DNA of 64,000 nucleotides, taken from NCBI GenBank assembly GCA_019914945.1, contig CM034104.1:7008501-7072500 (forward strand), in the 5' to 3' direction. Position numbers and translations under genes: made by a program. This DNA comes from Typha latifolia. Its lineage: Eukaryota; Streptophyta; Magnoliopsida; Poales; Typhaceae. Below the pieces are notes generated by a model. It worked only from the letters and a program-made list of their open reading frames with translations. It was not told the origin of the DNA and ran no database searches. Shown here piece after piece: positions 25,001-34,450 of this stretch (its first letter is position 1; every line of letters starts with the position of its first letter).

Positions 25001-26586
25001 GTTTTGGGTAATTAGGACAGATTGAATCTTTGTGATGAGTAGCTTGTAGGCAGAAGACAGTCTTAATGAATGGAATAGCACGCAATAATATAGATTTTTC
25101 TTTTTTTTTCTTTTTTGTAAAACCATCTACTCAATTTATTTTCATGAATCTACATAGAAAGGATATCAAAAGTTCCATAGAGACGCCAGTTTAGCTTCAG
25201 AATGCTATCCGTTGGCATGACAAATGCCCCAGCCATAGCATCAAAGCGGTACAATCCTGTGATGGTAATGTTGCTGGTATGTAAGGCTATCCTATAGCTA
25301 GCTATGTATAAATTCTTGCAGAACACATGCATTATGAAAAGTAACACTATTATGTCCATTGGAGCTATCCTCCAAAGCTCACCTGAATTACATTAGATGG
25401 AGTAATAATTCTTAATACATGACTGACGTACTAGTGACAACCTTGGTGGGCTGAAGGACGTCACAGTTCCACTACTAACACTATAGTAAATGGAGTATCA
25501 GCAGTAAGGGGTGTGTGACAAAGGACAATAGCTGAAATCCTTATAGAAACTAAGCATGGTAGCAATACTAATTGTTAAGAATGTGATGGCTAACCTCCAA
25601 ATCTATGTATTTCCGGTACAAGACAATTAATCTGTGACAACACCATAGCTGTAGTCAACTATTTGGTGTTACTTGTATGGATCCTTTTCCTCCATTGATC
25701 TCTATCTAGTGTAAAGTTGTGTTAAAGCAATTACTATCCCTGTCTTATCTGAGTACTTTCTAACATAGATATTAGTGAGTATTTGCATGCTGCAATCTCC
25801 CTGATGATGTGCATCTTCATATGCAGGTGTGGACAACTGGAACAATGGGTGAGCTTACACCAGTGAGTCCTCTACAAATTGTAGTGCCGTAAAATCAATT
25901 TTCAATATTAACTGTTTATACAGATTTTATTCCTGCATACATAGATAAACGTGGTATTAGTTAACTCCCTAGCATATTAAAAATAGAAAAGGAATTAACT
26001 TGAAAGGTACAAAATAGATCTATTCATTTCTGATCTCACTCTTGTCTTTGTACTTTTTAATTATGTTGAATGCACATGGTTGTTCATACATCATTTTCTT
26101 TTGTCCAAACCAAGCATGATAAGAGAATGAAAAGGCAAAAAAGATAACCTATCAACAGTGGAAAGGAGTCAAACATATCCCGATCCCCATGGTTGGAAAC
26201 TGACAATTGACAAATATCTGATCTGATATAGATTCGGATGAATTTTTTTTAACTATATCATTATCCAAATAATACTAGCTGGATAAAAATACGAATCAGA
26301 ACTTTGATGGACCAGTAAAATGTCCATATCTAGTAAAATTTATATATTGAAGCCAGGTGAGGAATAATTTCCCATCAATATTCACCCCTACTAAAACATA
26401 GTTATCCTGCTTTGCGTTGTACAGGTTGTAATGATTGATGGACGCCTGATCGGCAATGGAGAAGTTGGTCCCGTGACTAGAAGAATCCAAAATGCCTACA
26501 AAGTTCTGACTGCAGAATCAGGGGTGCCAATACCCATGAATGGAGAGTCTTACTACACTTCTTCAACTGGTGCTAAAAATAACTAA
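5380..26586 (+). CDS. Branched-chain-aminotransferase-like PLP enzyme, C-terminal exons (5' partial)
   Basis: Seven exons (5,380-5,465; 10,600-10,653; 10,766-10,849; 10,956-11,027; 11,273-11,353; 25,827-25,862; 26,425-26,586) splice in one frame to about 191 residues and a TAA stop. Fold-type IV landmarks appear in order: [35 protein letters not shown] (likely PLP lysine in SKIHHNN), [13 protein letters not shown] (cofactor-binding Glu), [34 protein letters not shown] and [12 protein letters not shown]. These match the plant branched-chain-aminotransferase-like proteins, which are thought to transfer amino groups in the plastid; the exact substrate is unsure. The family protein is far longer; its N-terminal half is absent here and probably lies left of the window. 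Most introns hold transposons, yet no exon has a stop or frameshift. Confidence 0.88.
6088..7243. mobile_element. GGCACGG-rich element flanked by a 10-bp duplication
   Basis: Both ends are rich in GGCACGG/CCGTGCC words (6,092-6,225; 7,185-7,235). The element is bordered by the direct repeat CCTAGAAGCA at 6,078-6,087 and 7,244-7,253, and sequence outside the repeats continues sensibly. The interior is AT-rich with an acidic stretch (about 6,290-6,435; [16 protein letters not shown]) ending in a stop. A 9-10-bp duplication fits a Mutator-type or hAT-like non-autonomous transposon; the terminal inverted repeats are too decayed to decide. Confidence 0.6.
7350..7605. repeat. 91-bp tandem repeat, three copies
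   Basis: Units starting GGTCTAGAAAAGCAAGATCT lie at 7,350, 7,441 and 7,532, nearly identical apart from a 2-bp deletion (GT) in the last one. The high identity suggests recent expansion within the intron. Related single GTCTAGAAAAGCATC stretches lie just upstream (about 7,263). Confidence 0.95.
8640..8997. repeat. Dispersed GATAC/GTATCC-rich repeat, copy 2 (inverted)
   Basis: It contains GACCCGATACGTATCGGATA and ends ...GTATCCGTATCCATGCTTCGCAGG, the reverse of the left end of the copy at 4,107-4,733. No coding capacity. Confidence 0.55.
9890..10415. repeat. GGCACG-type dispersed repeat remnant
   Basis: The ends read GTGGCACGAAACATACCAACC and ...ATACGTATCGACCCATGCCG followed by ATTGGCATGACAATCCACGA, echoing the element at 6,088-7,243 and the GATAC repeats. 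Borders are estimates. Confidence 0.4.
10600..10653 (+). CDS. Aminotransferase-like exon b ([18 protein letters not shown])
   Basis: A 54-bp exon between a T-rich acceptor ...TTTTTTCAG and donor GTTCG. It encodes the SKIHHNN motif with the expected Schiff-base lysine. Confidence 0.92.
10766..10849 (+). CDS. Aminotransferase-like exon c ([18 protein letters not shown]...)
   Basis: Acceptor ...ATTACAG, donor GTAAGA; 28 codons ending VSETNATNI, which carries the conserved Glu that contacts the PLP ring nitrogen in fold-type IV enzymes. Confidence 0.92.
10956..11027 (+). CDS. Aminotransferase-like exon d ([19 protein letters not shown]...)
   Basis: Acceptor ...TCTGCAG, donor GTAAGT; 24 codons ending LPGITRAT, the conserved loop before the helix that follows. 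Confidence 0.92.
11273..11353 (+). CDS. Aminotransferase-like exon e ([20 protein letters not shown]...)
   Basis: Acceptor ...AATCATAG, donor GTATGC; 27 codons ending SEFHTADE. Residue N where family members usually have D or E (VMDLV/VMELV) is the only mild oddity. Confidence 0.9.
12444..12448. repeat. Target site duplication ACCAC (left)
   Basis: The five bases directly before the left LTR match those directly after the right LTR (22,484-22,488), the expected 5-bp duplication of a Ty3/gypsy insertion. Confidence 0.9.
12449..14946 (-). repeat. Tekay-like 3' LTR (2,498 bp)
   Basis: Starts TGAAACACCC and ends GGGTGTTACA on the + strand. It is near-identical over long stretches to 19,971-22,483. 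It contains five GC-rich hairpins (14,249-14,492), a GC-rich block (14,500-14,870) and a T/TTTTTA run (14,889-14,930). Long open frames in the GC-rich block are chance products. Confidence 0.93.
14249..14492. repeat. Cluster of five perfect or near-perfect GC hairpins in the LTR
   Basis: Palindromes sit at 14,249-14,274, 14,359-14,383, 14,394-14,418, 14,430-14,454 and 14,465-14,492. The second and third have arms GGTGGGCTGCGG/CCGCAGCCCACC with a 1-nt spacer; the fifth has arms AGTGGGCTGCAG/CTGCAGCCCACT with a 4-nt loop. The matching part of the other LTR (about 21,770-22,010) keeps only broken versions. Confidence 0.85.
14982..15311 (-). pseudogene. Tekay-like pol C-terminus with chromodomain-like tail
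   Basis: Reads [20 protein letters not shown] then HVSVFRKY, the usual end of gypsy integrase, followed by [25 protein letters not shown] text and a WEPEEEI motif near the end, typical of a chromodomain. It is followed by a short spacer and the polypurine side of the 3' LTR. Confidence 0.8.
15312..16196 (-). pseudogene. Tekay-like integrase
   Basis: Zinc-finger and core text are split over overlapping frames: [20 protein letters not shown] and CLICQQVK at the N-terminal side (16,196-16,090), then [36 protein letters not shown] and a conserved [14 protein letters not shown] (about 15,870-15,570). A frame change near 15,900-16,000 and another near 15,500 break the product. Confidence 0.85.
16197..18055 (-). 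pseudogene. Tekay-like reverse transcriptase and RNase H
   Basis: RT parts: the N-terminal fingers with [12 protein letters not shown] (18,055-17,441), then [12 protein letters not shown] and the catalytic FIDDILIYS near 17,320 (17,421-16,762). RNase [60 protein letters not shown] and [10 protein letters not shown] (16,888-16,154). Frames overlap or shift near 17,430 and 16,850, so the polyprotein is broken, but every catalytic block is present. Confidence 0.9.
18043..18321 (-). pseudogene. Tekay-like aspartic protease
   Basis: Reads [20 protein letters not shown]; the active-site triad is DPG where D(S/T)G is usual, an odd substitution next to the catalytic aspartate that also occurs in some plant gypsy copies. 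Upstream frames are interrupted. Confidence 0.8.
18450..19800 (-). pseudogene. Tekay-like gag with CCHC zinc knuckle
   Basis: The capsid part reads [20 protein letters not shown] then EEWWRA (19,620-19,370). The nucleocapsid has [14 protein letters not shown], a CCHC knuckle (about 18,765-18,720). The open stretches at 19,231-19,620, 18,814-19,234 and 18,575-18,817 are pieces of one gag split by several frameshifts. Confidence 0.8.
19956..19967 (-). promoter_or_regulatory. Primer binding site of the Tekay-like element
   Basis: The minus strand reads TGGTATTAGAGC, one mismatch from the tRNA-iMet complement, three bases from the 5' LTR. Confidence 0.85.
19971..22483 (-). repeat. Tekay-like 5' LTR (2,513 bp)
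   Basis: Starts TGAAACACCC and ends GGGTGTTACA on the + strand, followed by the duplicated ACCAC. It is colinear with the other LTR but with many indels of 1-15 bp, mainly in CG-rich and homopolymer stretches. Confidence 0.93.
22484..22488. repeat. Target site duplication ACCAC (right)
   Basis: Matches 12,444-12,448. Confidence 0.9.
23100..23780 (+). pseudogene. LINE (L1-type) endonuclease-domain fragment
   Basis: Reads [13 protein letters not shown] (about 23,190-23,235) and, in another frame, [17 protein letters not shown] with [20 protein letters not shown] (about 23,300-23,450), matching the INVYGP, GDFN and GRxFTWSN blocks of plant L1 endonucleases. Frame changes and stops show decay. 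The flanking 22,489-23,100 and 23,780-25,826 hold no named feature. Confidence 0.8.
25827..25862 (+). CDS. Aminotransferase-like exon f ([12 protein letters not shown])
   Basis: A 36-bp exon between acceptor ...ATATGCAG and donor GTGAGT, with the TGTMGELTP motif of fold-type IV aminotransferases. It lies 14,473 bp downstream of exon e because of transposon insertions. Confidence 0.92.
25863..26424 (+). other. Last aminotransferase intron
   Basis: GT at 25,863 and AG at 26,423-26,424. About 26,160-26,310 reads like a decayed hAT-type terminus (CCGATCC, ATATCTGATCTGATA, GATTCGGATG words). No gene. Confidence 0.6.
26425..26586 (+). CDS. Aminotransferase-like terminal exon ([20 protein letters not shown]...)
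   Basis: The acceptor ...TTGTACAG opens 53 codons plus TAA. The tail after SGVPIP ([16 protein letters not shown]) is lineage-specific. Confidence 0.92.
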   Translation, partial: VVMIDGRLIGNGEVGPVTRRIQNAYKVLTAESGVPIPMNGESYYTSSTGAKNN

Positions 26587-27644
26587 TAACATGATCGGTG
26601 GTGCTCTTGCAGATTACAGAAGTAATCTATGTAGGCTACTGTAAACATAACAGTTTTATAAAGAATAAATACTACATTGTTGTTCATACTTAGTACCTGG
26701 ACTCTTGTGGGCATGGCATGGTAATGTAATCACCAAATAGAGATGGCTCCTGTTTGTGATAAACCAATATCATTATGTTAGTCTTCACTGGAGGTAGAAT
26801 TTATTGGGAACAATTTAGGTTAACTTGTCTGTAGAGTGCTAACTGGCAAATTTTTAGATTGATGAACTGAACTGAAGCAAAAGAACAATTAAATTGAGCC
26901 GCAGCTGGATGAGTTTTGTTCAGATTGATGAACCAGATTCTGCTAAACTGCTTTCCGGATCAGCATCTTTCACTAAATTGTTTACCAGTTCAGCAATTTA
27001 CTCAGTATAAGAGTGGGGCCATTTAGTCATTTTTGCTTCATTCTCTTGTTGTTTATATTCCTGGTACTTCTTCATACTCCTACTTCGATCTAGTGGAAAA
27101 TCCTCCTCTACTCCCTAATCTTTTTGATTATGCTCTCGTCCTCTATCTCCACTCTAGGGTTGCTTGTGCTTTTGTGGTCTCACCTAGTAGGGTTGGGTCC
27201 ACACTAGTTGCCTTTGCCGGTTGCTCCTCGGTCTTCTGCTCCTCGCTTAGGTTTTATTTTTATTTTTTTCTGAAATGTTGAATCATGTTTACATTATAGT
27301 GTAATTTAGATTTTAATTTTGGACTGGCTTTGTCTGTAAACTCTTGTTGTGGTGTGTAGGGGTAATTTTTTTGGTGGTTCTGGCCATTTTTGTTGGTTTT
27401 GTCAAAGATGATCACAATTAAGCTTCCTCAATTTGTTTGCCATAAGCATGCTTGTAAGTTTCTGTTTCGGCTGTCCAGAATTGTAGAGAAGCAGAACAAC
27501 ACATGCATTGGATGAGTTCGTCTTTATTAAAAAAAATGTTTGTCCTTATTAATAATTCTTGTGCAAATAAAATGTAATTATTGGTTCAACTTCTTCACAA
27601 ATTTTGCTTTTCTTGGGGTTGGGTGTTATATCTTTTAATATTCT
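26587..27644 (+). other. 3' UTR and downstream spacer of the aminotransferase gene
   Basis: An AATAAA at 26,664-26,669, 78 bp after the stop, is a plausible poly(A) signal. The rest to the Mutator-like element has no supportable gene; the small open frame at 27,033-27,281 resembles nothing I know. Confidence 0.5.
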
Positions 27645-27654
27645 AACTTTGCAT
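27645..27654. repeat. Direct repeat AACTTTGCAT flanking the Mutator-like element (left)
   Basis: Ten bases directly outside the left inverted repeat recur directly outside the right one (38,782-38,791). Mutator elements make 8-11-bp duplications. Confidence 0.85.
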
Positions 27655-27850
27655 GAGTTTTTGACCAAAATACTGTTGCAGGAAATGTTATTTCCCAAAT
27701 TAGATTATTGTTCAAATTATTTTCTAAACTAGTACTATAGGAAAGTTGTTTTCTCATACAGCGACTATTATTCTTCTAATCATCTAAGTTCCATCTTTAA
27801 CTAATTGGTGAAAGTGATTAACAAATCGTTGTATGGGAAAGCGATTAGTT
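27655..27850 (+). repeat. Left terminal inverted repeat of the Mutator-like element
   Basis: Aligns along its length with the reverse complement of 38,588-38,781, for example GAGTTTTTGACCAAAATACT, AAACTAGTACTA and CTAATCATCTA; by eye roughly 80 percent identical with small indels. Confidence 0.88.
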
Positions 27851-28084
27851 AACTAAATCCCACAGCCTTGTTTTGCAACTAAATAAATCAATTTTGAAAA
27901 ATGCGACTTAACAATCGCAATCCCAGAGAGTGATTTAACTTATACAAAAACCAACCCACAACACTTGGTATTCTATTTCTTCCTCTCACACCCAAGCGAG
28001 CGAAGCGACTCTCTTCCTCATAGTCCCCATGGGTTGTCGGTCGGTTGTCGACGAGAAGTACGTCATTTCCTTCCCTCTCTCACT

Positions 28085-28127
<43 letters not shown>

Positions 28128-28300
28128 GTGTTGACCTCACTCTCTCTCTTGCTGCCATCTCCTTCTATCTCACAATCCTCATGGGTTGCCAGTCGGTTGT
28201 TGACTAGCAGTGCAGCATTTCCTTCCCCGTCTCTCATAGCATTTCCTTCCCTTTTTCTCAATGTAAAGCTCTCTCTCTCTCTCTTGCGATTTTTGATTTA
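27850..28300 (+). repeat. Subterminal region: GATT motifs, CT microsatellite and duplicated leader
   Basis: It holds two more AATCGC/GTGATT words (27,893-27,942), a (CT)n run (28,091-28,125) and a duplicated block with CATGGGTTG(T/C)C(G/A)GTCGGTTG at 28,028 and 28,180, each followed by CATTTCCTTCC. It may be the promoter and leader of the mudrA-like gene. ORFs here come from the CT repeat. Confidence 0.55.
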
Positions 28301-28329
28301 GGTGCATAGTAAAATCGCTTCAATTTGTA

Positions 28330-28760
28330 TTAGTTTCTATTTATGTTTTAGGAAAATAAAATAGTTTCTAGCAGGTGCGTTCTAATGCAAATGGATGGCG
28401 TTCGAACGCGATCATTTGAACGCCGGATCTCGCATTCACACATACAGATTACAAGTTTTGGTCGTTTTAATGCGATCGGGGTGCGTTCGAACGCACGATG
28501 AGTAAGTTGGGTTGTAATAGGATTTGTTTAGGATTTTTGGATGTTTGGATTGATTATTGAATATTGGAATTTGTTTTCATCTAGGCTTAGTCATCTTATC
28601 CCTCATCTTTTCTCACTTTTGGTATCCAACCCAAGTTCTCGTCTACGCCGAGGTTAATCTTCCGTCACTTCTCCCTCCTCCCTCTAGTGACCAGCTATAC
28701 CTGGAAGCTCCCTTCTCCCCCCTCATCTAGTTCTAAGCGCTAATCCATTAACCATACCAT
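28330..28760. repeat. LTR-like fragment with GCGTTCGAACGC palindromes
   Basis: Exact 12-bp palindromes at 28,398-28,409 and 28,483-28,494, near-copies between them, then T-rich and CT-rich leader-like sequence (28,600-28,740). It resembles the LTRs of the gypsy element at 41.8-47.8 kb; ends are not defined. Confidence 0.5.
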
Positions 28761-29059
28761 AATGATCTTTCATAACCCTAACCATGTATTCCACGTCCAT
28801 CCGCTATCTCCTAACATTTGGTCATTATTTCATACGTAACTTTCGATCTATTCATCCGATGGTCGTGATTCTAGTTGTGTTGGATTGCTAACTCATAGAG
28901 GAACAACATATCCAAATCTTAGATCAATCCAACGGTTAGATCGATCCCAGTTACCTTCGCAATTTTCATGCTGATTTCTGTCCAAATTATCAATTCGGAT
29001 AGAATCCGATCTTCACCAAAAGCGACCGTAACACTCTCAATGTAATATGGTTAAATGTT

Positions 29060-30195
29060 AACCTAAGAAAGGGATTCTTCAATTGCTAAATGAGCAAGAG
29101 AATGCAATTTAGATACAAATAAGTCTCTTTCAATTGATGTATCTATAAGATGGAATTCTACCTATTTGATGCTTAAAGATGCTATATATTATAACAATGC
29201 ATTTAAGAGACTTAATTATACTGATCCAATTAAATTTGTTGCTTGTCCAACTAATGAGCAATAGGAAAAAGTTACAATGTTGTGCAAATGTTTAAAAACC
29301 TTCCATAGGATAACTGAATTGCTTTTAGGAACCTCATATCCAACAGTTAACTTATTTTTCAAAGAATTATGTGCTATTCAGTTGCAAATTAAATAATGGT
29401 GCAAAAGTTTTATGAACTTGTTCTTTCTATGGCAACATCAATACAAGAAAATTTTGATAAATACTGGAAGCAATGCAATCTTATACTAGTTGTGGCTTCA
29501 ATTCTGGATCCTTGGTGCAAGATGAAACTTATGGTGTATTACTTTCCTAAAATTTATCCTCTTGTGGTGTTAAGGAACTTAGAGAAAGTTCGTGAAGTCT
29601 TAAGGAATTTGTATAATGAATATGCATCCAAATTTTCTTCTCCGGCTGATCCGAATGTGAATATAAATAATAGCTAAGCTTTGTAGAGTGGTAGGGTTGA
29701 TATTGATGTTGATGAAAATTTGGAGCAATTTTTAAGTGAAGAATGTCAACAACAATCTATTAAGGTAGATTTGGATCAATATATTAAGGATGCCTCACTT
29801 CTATGGCAACGTAATGATTTATTATCTTGGTAGAAGACGGAAGGAAGTGGAAAGTATCATATACTATCACGAGTTGCCCGTGATGTATTGGCAATTCCAG
29901 TCGCCATAGTTACATCTGAATCTGCATTTAGTACAGGTGGCCAAGTAGTTGATGCTTATCGTAGCAAATTGGATCCCGAATCGGTGGAAGTTTTAATAGG
30001 CACTCAAGATTAGATAAGATCTACAAGAAAAAGTAATGATTATAATATTTGATAGCATTTTATAAATTAGTATTGTTTACTAATTTTAATATTTTTTTCT
30101 TATTTTGACAAGTAGCATCAATTATTCAGGATGTTGAACAATTTGAAGTTGTTGATTTACAATCATTAGTTCCATCAATAAGTTCATTAGATTAA
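29060..30195 (+). pseudogene. hAT (Ac-like) transposase, C-terminal half
   Basis: Text in order: LDVSIRWNSTYLMLKDAIYY (about 29,130), TELLLGTSYPTVNLFFKELC (29,317), FDKYWKQCNLILVVASILDP and KMKLMVYYF (29,450-29,545), then the dimerisation end LSRVARDVLAIPVAIVTSES and AFSTGGQVVDAYRSKLDPES (about 29,866-29,985). These are the RNase-H-like and C-terminal dimerisation blocks of plant BED-finger hAT transposases. Several stops (for example near 29,263 and 29,676) break the frame; the N-terminal BED finger is not seen. Confidence 0.88.
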
Positions 30196-30444
30196 AGAGG
30201 GAGTAATCACATTGTAAGTTTGTTCACTTTATATTTTAAGTTGATTAATCTAGTTTCTTTACATTAATTTTAAGTTGGTTAATCTAGTTTCATTTATTTT
30301 GCAGATGCACTTGAACGAGGAGGATTGTTTAGACAGTTGGATGGTTTTATTCCTCTCTAACTTTGAGATGTTGATACCTTTTAAACTTGTGTTAATTTTA
30401 TTTGTTGAAGTTCATGTGAACTTGTGTCTAGACTTTATATGTTG

Positions 30445-30745
30445 AAGGATATTTTATTTGCTTTTATGGTTGACAATGTGAACTTGTGCAAGGACATTTT
30501 ATTTGATTTTATGATTCATAATGTGAACTTATGCAAAGATATTATATTTGCTTTTATGGTTGACAATGTGAACTTGTGCAAAGATATATATTTGCTTTAT
30601 GATTGACAATGTGACCTTGTGCAAAGATATATATTTGCTTTATGATTGACAATGTGACCTTGTGCAAGAATATTTTATTTATTTTTATGGTTGACAATGT
30701 GAACTTGTGCAAATATATTTTATTTGCTTTTATGGTTGACAAAGT
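30445..30745 (+). repeat. Seven tandem units of 43-45 bp
   Basis: Units start at 30,445, 30,490, 30,535, 30,580, 30,623, 30,666 and 30,711, each ending TGACAATGTGAACTTGTGCA or near. The first units are 45 bp and keep frame, giving KDILFAFMVDNVNLC-type 15-residue repeats in the open frame 30,424-30,606; the two 43-bp units break it. It lies about 250 bp after the hAT stop. No TIR is visible nearby. Confidence 0.9.
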
Positions 30746-30949
30746 TAGAGAATCTCACGATTGTTGTTGTTGTAATTCTTGGGTCAAGGTTTTTGCTAAG
30801 TCTATAATTTGATATCACAATGAAGTATTGCTATGTCTATTACATATTGTTATTCTATTGAGAGGTTTTTTTTCTTAGTAGTTGTCTTTTTCAAAGATAG
30901 TTCCAATCATCAGTAAGATTCTTTCTTAGTAGTTGTCTTTCAACATACA

Positions 30950-32430
30950 TGAGATATGTCTAAGTTGGAAGGCCATAATCTGTTTAAAATCCAATAAGTA
31001 TCCGTTTAGGATCCAATCTATATCCGAAGACTATTTGATTCGTATCTAAAAACTATCCTGAAAAAAACTAAAACTTACGTGAATATTTAGATATACTATG
31101 ATACCTATTGAAAAACATAAGAAACGCCCTAGGAGATAGAATCAATAACATGCTATCAATAATAATATGTGAAAACTAAAGTGTGAAAAAGACGATCGCA
31201 AACACAAAAAAATTTTATGTGAAAAAACCCAAAACTGGGTAAAAAAACTACGAAATCAAACTCGGATCAAAACCAATCACTAAAACCTGTACTAGTTAAC
31301 AGAAAACTTACAAATCACCCGTCAAACCCCACGACTCAATCTGTATCAATCTTGTTCGCTAAACCCCACGACACACTGCTTCCCGTGATAGGTTTTCAAA
31401 CCTTAGTGACCCTCGAGGTTGATCCTTCTGTCTTAGTGACCCTCGAGACGTAGTTCTTCCAGATCTGATACAGATGCATAAAGTTGAGAACGATTTAGCA
31501 CTTTATCTAAAGTTGAGAATTGATCTGCAATGGCCTCCAAAAGGTAATCTCAATATCATGAACGACAGGTTTCTCTAAAAAATGATCTCTAATTTAATAC
31601 TTAGCGGTCCTCATTTCTAGGGTTAGATTAAACATTTTTATATTCTTACAGATAAAATATATATCTCTTAGAGATAAGATAAGTATCTCTTAGAGATAAG
31701 ATAAATATCTCTTCAAAGATTCTTCATAGATTCTCTTAGAGATAAGATAAATAGAGATAGACTCAAATCTAAGTCAAATCAGCCAAGGTCGTTCGAACGC
31801 CCACAAGGCCCATTTGAACGGGCTTGAATGCCTATTATTTTCTTCTTTCTTGGGAAAATGCGTTCGAATACCCAATAGTCCGTTCAAACGTCTGAGTAGA
31901 CTATTGAATGCAGAGTTATTGTTCCTGTGCCCTTGGATAATTTTTTATACTACTTTGACCATCATGACATCGTTTAAGCATTTTAATGACGATTCCAAAA
32001 CCATTTCGAATACTTTGACTTTAAATTCAATCTTTCATTTCAAACATCTCATAAATTGTCATAACTTGTGCATATGCTCATATAAATAAAAATTATATTT
32101 TGAAACACAATTTGCCAATTACATTAGTACAAATAAAACCTAACATATCCGATCCATATCCATTTTTTTCGAATATGATTTTAATTTTTGCTATCCATCA
32201 AGTATCTGTATCCAGATAAAAAAATATGGATCCGAATGTGGATTGAGCACTATATGATTCGTATCTGATCCGTTTTCACCTCTAGTGGTGACCACGTGTT
32301 AGTCTATTATTTAAAAGTAAAGACAAGTTGTAGATGTATTTAAAAAAGTATACAATTACCTCACACCACTCGTACAAGGTTAAATATTCTAATCCTACCA
32401 GTTTATATGTGAAGTGTCAACAGATGATAT
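30950..32430. repeat. hAT-type termini around an LTR-like fragment
   Basis: About 30,970-31,110 and 32,145-32,290 hold GGATC/ATCCGTATC-rich sequence in opposite sense; the right one ends ATCCGTTTTCACCTCTAG, the TAGAGGTGAAAACGGAT terminus of plant hAT elements. Between them, 31,130-32,110 is LTR-like, with CGTTCGAACGC at 31,790-31,800 and AGAGATAAGATAAGTATCTC-type repeats (31,675-31,760). Confidence 0.45.
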
Positions 32431-32439
32431 TTGCTAATG

Positions 32440-33960
32440 GAGAGTACGAGCATATATTCGTAATAGCCATGGGATGTGGGAAATAACAAAATACATTGGT
32501 CATCATAGTTGTCTCAACCCTTCACTAAATGAGGATCATCATCAATTAGATATCAAATTTGTGGCTCACAAACTTATAGATTCTGTGAGAAAGAATATAA
32601 GTATAAAAATAATTAGTCTCCAACAAGAAATTATCCATACTTATTATTATCGGATTTCATACTGAAAGGCATGGAGAGCAAAACAAAAGGTCATGGCAAA
32701 TCTATTTAGTTGTTAGGCAGAATCATGTAAGCTATTTCCTTCATATATGATAGAAGTGAAACGCAAAAATCCTAATACAATGGTCCAGTGGGATAAATTC
32801 AAATTGGATGACCCAAATACGGAGATGTTTAGGCATGTTTTTTGGTCCTTTGGAGCTTCAATTCATATATTCAAACATTATAAGCCTGTAATAAGTATTG
32901 ATACCACATATTTATATGGTAAATATAAAGATGTCGTAATTATTGCTACAAGCACTAATCGAAATGATTAGATATTTCCTCTTCTATTTACTATTGTAGA
33001 GAGCCACAATGCATTGAGTAGGGGTTGATTTCTTGCATGTTTGCATCATCTTGTTGTGCATCAAAGACAAGAAATTTGTTTGATTTCAGATCGGCATGCT
33101 GAGATATTAGCAGTTGTGAATGACTCTTAACAATGGTTGAAAGGAGCTAATGGCTTGTCACAGCATTTGTTGCAATATATAGTTAGCAATTTTAATAAAT
33201 ATTTCCACAATACTACTTTAAAGAATTTTGTTTGTCAAATTGCTATAGAAAATCAAGTCCAAAAGTTTGACTTTCGGATGTCACGAATTGAACAGTTACA
33301 TCTAGATGCAAAGAAATGGCTTGATGAGATCCCAATTGAAAAGTAGGCTCTAGCTCACGATGGTGGACATCGTTACGAACTCATGACTACTAATTTGTCC
33401 GAAATGGTTAATAATGTAATGCTTAATGCTCGATTCTTGCCAATAACAGATTTGGTGCAAGTAACATTTTATCACTCAGTCTACTACTTCTATAAAAGGC
33501 ACAAATAAGGAGATGATTAATTAAGACCCAACCAATGGTTCATGCCTAACATCACTACTACTATTTGTGTAGATCTTGAGATAGCAAACTTACACATTGT
33601 GCGTGGGTTTCATCACCGTCGAGGTATTTTTGGCATTACCACTGCATGTTCTTTACGAAGTACAGAAAGAGATGAAATTGAAGCATATATGAACACATGG
33701 GGACCTGAGCTTACGCCGTTAACGATCAAGGTTATTGGCCCAAGTACGTGGTCCAACCTTATTACCTGATCCATTAGTGAGATGGATTAGTAAAGGGTGG
33801 CCAAAATCAACAAGGATTCAGAATAAGATGGATGAAAGGGAAGGGCATCAAGCAATCACATGTGGGCGTTGCAAATAGCAAGGCCATAATTGGCCAACTT
33901 GTCATGTTACAAATGAAGAGTTAAACATAGACATTGCTTTAAATATAATAATTTTACACT
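32440..33960 (+). pseudogene. mudrA-like (MULE) transposase
   Basis: Recognisable blocks: the upstream zinc-binding part MWEITKYIGHHSCLNP (32,474-32,521); KPVISIDTTYLYGKYKDVVI and IATSTNRND (32,882-32,970), the catalytic core start with its first Asp; FPLLFTIVESHN; SDRHAEILAVVND; MTTNLSEMVNNVMLNARFLP (about 33,382), the usual region before the SWIM finger. Typical members are 600-900 residues. Stops and shifts at several points (for example near 32,969, 33,127, 33,344) destroy the frame. Orientation matches the PMD gene downstream. Confidence 0.88.
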
Positions 33961-34099
33961 TTTGTAAATATTTAGCATGTTTACTATTTTATGTGTCATG
34001 TTACTTTTTTTATATCATGATCTTTGATGTGATTCGGATCACACTAAGTCATCATGTGCATAGATACAACCTATGGACCCTATTTCTTGTTTTGGTTTA

Positions 34100-34450
34100 G
34101 TTGTTTTCTTCAGAAAATAAGAACTGGAAATCGCGTTCGAACGCGGGGACATCGCATTCGAACGCGAGGAGATCGCGTTCGAACGCACTCGTTCAAACGC
34201 CTGCATACGTTCGCACATACAAAAGACGTGAATTGTGCGTTCGAACGCACTCGTTTGAACGCCTGTATACGTTCGCACATACAGAGGACGCGAATTGTGC
34301 ATTTAAACGCACTCGACCCACGTTCAAACACACTCAGTGAAAATACATTATTTCCAGGTTTATTAATTGTTAGTTTGGCTTGTTAGGTTAGCCTCTTAAT
34401 ATGTGGATGGCAACCTAATTGGGGAATGAATGAATATTGAGTTTTCCTTC
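34100..34450. repeat. GCGTTCGAACGC palindrome array with 62-bp duplication
   Basis: Exact palindromes at 34,133-34,144, 34,175-34,186 and 34,237-34,248, plus near-copies at about 34,154 and 34,253. The block from 34,175 repeats with a 62-bp period (second copy from 34,237), including TACGTTCGCACATACA. It is probably part of an LTR related to 41,756-42,444. Its short open frames on both strands are by-products. Confidence 0.75.

Larger units (their letters stand above)
11354..25826 (+). other. 14.5-kb aminotransferase intron carrying a complete retrotransposon
   Basis: The GT donor is at 11,354 and the AG acceptor ends at 25,826. The Tekay-like element (12,449-22,483) accounts for 10.0 kb. 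The rest (11,354-12,443 and 22,489-25,826) is AT-rich sequence with a LINE fragment near 23.1-23.8 kb and nothing else I can name. Confidence 0.85.
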
